Assembly (NCBI GenBank): GCA_937891125.1
Contig: CALAEZ010000317.1
Coordinates: 1-27,288 of the forward strand
Length of the DNA: 27,288 nt
From: an uncultured Treponema sp.
GTDB taxonomy: Bacteria > Spirochaetota > Spirochaetia > Treponematales > Treponemataceae
Direction of reading: 5' to 3'
The notes under the pieces were generated by a model. The model was given only the letters and a program-made list of their open reading frames with translations. It was not told where the DNA came from and did no database searches. The position numbers were made by a program, and so were the translations under genes. This document shows positions 24,853 to 27,288 of this stretch, one piece after another (position 1 is the stretch's first letter; each line of letters starts with the position of its first letter).

Positions 24853-25465
24853 CGTCATCATCGTCATCTTCTGACTCTTCTTCGTCGTCAGAATTGACAT
24901 CATCCATCAGTTCATCATCTTCATCTTCGTCATCGTCAACAAAGACAGGACGTTTTGCCGTCAGCGCGCCGAGTGGTTCAAGCTTTGCATGCAGCATGTC
25001 TTCTACTTCTTTTACCGACTTGCCCGTTGCAAACGCAATTTCGTCCTCAAGCAATTTTTTTGCGCTGTCATACAGCTTGCGTTCAAGGATGGGAAGCTCT
25101 TTTACCTTTGAGCGATGATACAGACAGCGAACGATGCTGGCAATATCTTTTATCGTGCCTTTTTTGAGCAAATCAAGATTCATCTGATAGCGAAGCTTCC
25201 AGTCAGAGGTAATCGATTCAACTGGCTCCCCCAGTAAATCAAGCGCAGCCTGTGCCTCATCTGCACTCACAATAGGACGGATTCCGAGCGTTGCCGCATT
25301 AGCAACGGGCACCATAACAATCATGTCAGATACTTCAAGATAGATTTTGTAAAACTGGGTTTGCGTTCCATTGAAAGATTTTTCAAAGATTTCGACAACC
25401 TTTCCCACGCCTTGGCTAGGATAGACGACCTGCTGGTCAATGCTGAACGGTAAGTTTTCACTCAT
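24845..25465 (-). CDS. carD: CarD-family transcriptional regulator with acidic C-terminal tail
   Basis: CarD proteins bind the RNA polymerase beta subunit and stabilise open promoter complexes. The 206-aa product has the N-terminal Tudor-like RNA-polymerase-interaction domain (Tyr-Pro-Ser-Gln-Gly-Val-Gly-Lys at 15-22) and the helical DNA-binding part. The latter has Ser-Asp-Trp89-Lys, where Trp89 matches the wedge tryptophan of mycobacterial CarD, and a Leu-Lys-Lys-Gly-Thr-Ile-Lys-Asp-Ile-Ala segment. From about 176 to the end nearly every residue is Asp or Glu, a tail not needed by the core fold. The gene overlaps ispDF by 8 nt, forming an operon. The start ATG is predicted to be the transcription start. 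Confidence 0.93.
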   Translation of the reverse strand: MSENLPFSIDQQVVYPSQGVGKVVEIFEKSFNGTQTQFYKIYLEVSDMIVMVPVANAATLGIRPIVSADEAQAALDLLGEPVESITSDWKLRYQMNLDLLKKGTIKDIASIVRCLYHRSKVKELPILERKLYDSAKKLLEDEIAFATGKSVKEVEDMLHAKLEPLGALTAKRPVFVDDDEDEDDELMDDVNSDDEEESEDDDDDDE

Positions 25466-25471
25466 GCGCCT

Positions 25472-25500
25472 ATTTAATCATACATCGAGCAAAAAATCAA
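25472..25500 (-). promoter_or_regulatory. Predicted carD-ispDF promoter, extended -10, leaderless
   Basis: On the minus strand TTGATT (25495-25500), a 17-bp spacer and TTAAAT (25472-25477) preceded by TGA place the start exactly at the carD ATG (25465). Only AGGCGC separates the -10 from the ATG. The rest of the carD-dehydrogenase gap (25501-25644) holds nothing else recognised. Confidence 0.6.
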
Positions 25501-25644
25501 TGCAGGTATTTTTTCAGCAAACCTCGGCGAACGAGCGTGGACTGCCAGCACACACCTGCGAGCAGACTGCAGCCGCCATAGACAGCAGCAGGCATTTATG
25601 CGACTATTTTTTCTGTAACGCAAAATCTATCATAGGAGAAGATT

Positions 25645-26403
25645 ATGAAAAAAACAGTGCTTATCACTGGAGCTACCAGTGGAATCGGACTTGGCTGTGC
25701 GCGAAAATTTGCGGCAAATGGTGACCGCCTTATTCTTACTGGCAGAAACGAAGCTGCGCTTTTAGAAATTAAGCAGGAGCTTGAAAAAACAGGAAGCGAA
25801 GTGTACACGCTGACATTTGATGTGCGTTCACGGGCTGCAGCGGAAAAAGCGATCAGCACGCTCCCTGCAGCCTGGAAGGACATTGACGTGCTTGTAAACA
25901 ATGCGGGGCTTGCACTCGGACTTGAAGCAGAGTACGAAGGAAGCCTTGACGACTGGGAAACGATGATTGACACGAACATCAAGGGCGTACTGACCATGAC
26001 GCGGCTTATTGTTCCTGGCATGGTCGCCCGAAACCGCGGACACGTTATAAACATCGGCTCGGTCGCCGGCGATGCAGCCTATGCTGGCGGCAACGTCTAC
26101 TGCGCAACAAAAGCGGCCGTCAAAGCGCTCACCGATGGCCTTCGCATTGATGTGGCAGATACAGCTGTCCGCGTCACCAACATTAAGCCGGGACTCGTCG
26201 AAACCAATTTTAGCAACGTACGCTTTCATGGAGATACGGAGCGCGCCAAAAACGTCTACAAGGGCGTCAAACCGCTTACCGGCGACGATATTGGCGATGT
26301 AGTGCTGTATGCAGCAAATGCTCCGGAGCACGTACAGATTGCCGAAGTGTTAGTGCTTGCCACCCATCAGGCAAACGGCACGGTGATTAAGCGGACGCTG
26401 TAG
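25645..26403 (+). CDS. ydfG: YdfG-like short-chain dehydrogenase (NADP-dependent 3-hydroxy acid / serine type)
   Basis: It is a cytosolic Rossmann-fold oxidoreductase of 252 aa, the normal length. It shows Thr-Gly-Ala-Thr-Ser-Gly-Ile-Gly at 8-15, Asn-Asn-Ala-Gly at 85-88, and the catalytic set Asn111, Ser139, Tyr152, Lys156. Long stretches (DDWETMIDTN, GHVINIG, YAGGNVY, FSNVRF) closely resemble E. coli YdfG, which oxidises L-allo-threonine and other 3-hydroxy acids and reduces malonic semialdehyde. The substrate here is inferred from that resemblance. AGGAG lies 6 nt before the ATG. It is divergent from carD and followed by radA with its own promoter, so it is probably transcribed alone. Confidence 0.9.
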   Translation: MKKTVLITGATSGIGLGCARKFAANGDRLILTGRNEAALLEIKQELEKTGSEVYTLTFDVRSRAAAEKAISTLPAAWKDIDVLVNNAGLALGLEAEYEGSLDDWETMIDTNIKGVLTMTRLIVPGMVARNRGHVINIGSVAGDAAYAGGNVYCATKAAVKALTDGLRIDVADTAVRVTNIKPGLVETNFSNVRFHGDTERAKNVYKGVKPLTGDDIGDVVLYAANAPEHVQIAEVLVLATHQANGTVIKRTL

Positions 26404-26455
26404 GCTGCACACACAGCGCTTCCAGCGGGGAATTGCTTCATACGAGCTTGCACAC

Positions 26456-26500
26456 GCAATCTGCTGTCACGCAATCTGCTTCTCCGCAATCTGCTGGCGA
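26456..26500. repeat. Three tandem 15-bp repeats upstream of radA
   Basis: Three consecutive 15-bp units share the first 10 bases GCAATCTGCT and differ in the last five (GTCAC, TCTCC, GGCGA). The third copy overlaps the predicted -35 region of radA. They could be regulator sites, or decayed tandem duplication. Confidence 0.85.
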
Positions 26501-26523
26501 AAAGCGTGTTGTCATGCTATACT
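26495..26523 (+). promoter_or_regulatory. Predicted radA promoter, extended -10, leaderless
   Basis: TATACT (26518-26523) with TGC just upstream is followed by seven T residues and the radA ATG at 26531, so the start falls at or next to the ATG. The -35 (TGGCGA, 3 of 6) is poor, as is tolerated with an extended -10. No Shine-Dalgarno is present. Confidence 0.55.
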
Positions 26524-26530
26524 TTTTTTT

Positions 26531-27288
26531 ATGGCAAAAAAGAAAGCACTAACTCTGTACAAATGCTCCGAATGTGACTACACGCAGCCGCGCTGGCTTG
26601 GTCGCTGTCCGCAATGTGGAAGCTGGAACACGCTTGAAGAATGTATTTCCGACCCGAACTCAACGGCGGCAGCTTTTGGCGCTGTTGCTACCGAACGCGT
26701 AAAGCCGATTCCGCTTGCAAGCGTCAGTGCGCAGGAAAATGCACGGCTGGTGTCAGGCATACAAGAGTTTGACCGCGTCTTAGGCGGTGGAGCCACTAAA
26801 CGAAGCGCTATTTTAATTGGAGGCGAGCCGGGAATCGGAAAAAGCACGCTCATGCTCCAGGCTGCAGTTGCAATACGTACAGCGGCAAGCACACAAAATG
26901 GCACCGCTCGCCTGCTCTACATTTCTGGCGAAGAAAGCGCAAATCAGATAAAAAGCCGCGCCGACCGTCTGCAGCTAGACACAACAGGCATCGAAATCCT
27001 ATGCACCATGCGTTTAGAGGACATAAAAGATGCGCTCACCGCGCTAAATCCGCTGTTAGTTATTGTAGATTCCATACAAACCGTCTACAGCGTAGAAGCA
27101 GGACTGGTACCAGGCACCGTCAATCAGCTTAAATACTGCGCAAACGAGCTGATTGGCTGGGTAAAGGAGCGCGACAGCGTGCTTGTGATGAGTGCGCATA
27201 TCACCAAAGAAGGCACGATTGCAGGACCAAAAAGCCTTGAGCACATGGTTGATACGGTCGTGTCGTTTGAGCGAAATGACGATGAAGT
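26531..27288 (+). CDS. radA: DNA repair protein RadA, N-terminal part (runs off the window)
   Basis: RadA (Sms) is a RecA-like ATPase that helps process recombination intermediates as a branch-migration helicase. The 252 codons visible, of a family length near 450, begin with the C4 zinc finger (Cys12-x2-Cys15, Cys26-x2-Cys29). Next come Asp-Arg-Val-Leu-Gly-Gly-Gly, Walker A Gly-Gly-Glu-Pro-Gly-Ile-Gly-Lys-Ser-Thr at 97-106, an Ile-Ser-Gly-Glu-Glu-Ser segment and a Leu-Val-Ile-Val-Asp-Ser Walker B. The family's Lys-Asn-Arg-Phe-Gly motif and Lon-like C-terminal domain lie beyond the window. The ATG at 26531 is the only sensible start and follows the -10 by 7 nt. Confidence 0.95.
   Translation, partial: MAKKKALTLYKCSECDYTQPRWLGRCPQCGSWNTLEECISDPNSTAAAFGAVATERVKPIPLASVSAQENARLVSGIQEFDRVLGGGATKRSAILIGGEPGIGKSTLMLQAAVAIRTAASTQNGTARLLYISGEESANQIKSRADRLQLDTTGIEILCTMRLEDIKDALTALNPLLVIVDSIQTVYSVEAGLVPGTVNQLKYCANELIGWVKERDSVLVMSAHITKEGTIAGPKSLEHMVDTVVSFERNDDE

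Noticed and set aside
25628..25633. TATCAT before the dehydrogenase gene as another leaderless promoter
   Set aside because: The start would fall near 25640, cutting off the clear AGGAG ribosome-binding site, so this box is probably not the one used.

Overview
The window looks like spirochaete chromosome, most likely a Treponema of moderate GC. The clues are tandem spirochaete-style lipoproteins with relaxed lipoboxes, InlB-type and BspA/DUF285-type surface modules, and a fused IspDF next to a CarD-family regulator. The genus is inferred from gene content only; no rRNA or other species marker is present.

Region 1 (1-19617, minus strand) is one apparent seven-gene operon. It reads from high to low coordinates: a small outer-membrane beta-barrel protein, a 136-residue lipoprotein, then five giant lipoproteins of about 1050-1430 residues. 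Gaps are 11-15 nt, and Shine-Dalgarno sequences sit on or next to the upstream stop codons. The giants are paralogues built from one kit: lipobox, an Arg-Thr-Ala-Leu-Pro type motif, beta-sandwich modules, usually an InlB-like Gly-Trp-Tyr module, alternating Ig-like and two recurring unnamed modules, and a shared C-terminal domain. The last giant replaces that C-terminal domain with a DUF285 leucine-rich-like array. The 136-residue protein is essentially the C-terminal domain alone on a lipoprotein signal.

Region 2 (19618-20008) is the control region. In the direction of the operon it holds a small inverted repeat, a TTGACA promoter, a 39-bp tandem array of an 8-bp unit starting at the promoter, and a strong intrinsic terminator placed before the first gene. 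This layout suggests attenuation, possibly with repeat-length (phase-variable) control of the whole surface-lipoprotein operon. It is the most interesting part of the window.

Region 3 (20009-27288) is housekeeping: coaB, coaX and panD (coenzyme A supply) on plus; aroA, ispDF and carD on minus (shikimate, isoprenoid, transcription); and a YdfG-like dehydrogenase and the start of radA on plus. Five of these genes (coaB, coaX, aroA, carD, radA) have a -10 element ending 6-7 nt before the start codon and no Shine-Dalgarno sequence, so their mRNAs are predicted to be leaderless. The operon genes, panD and the dehydrogenase have clear Shine-Dalgarno sequences. No tRNA, rRNA, CRISPR array, insertion sequence or phage gene was seen.
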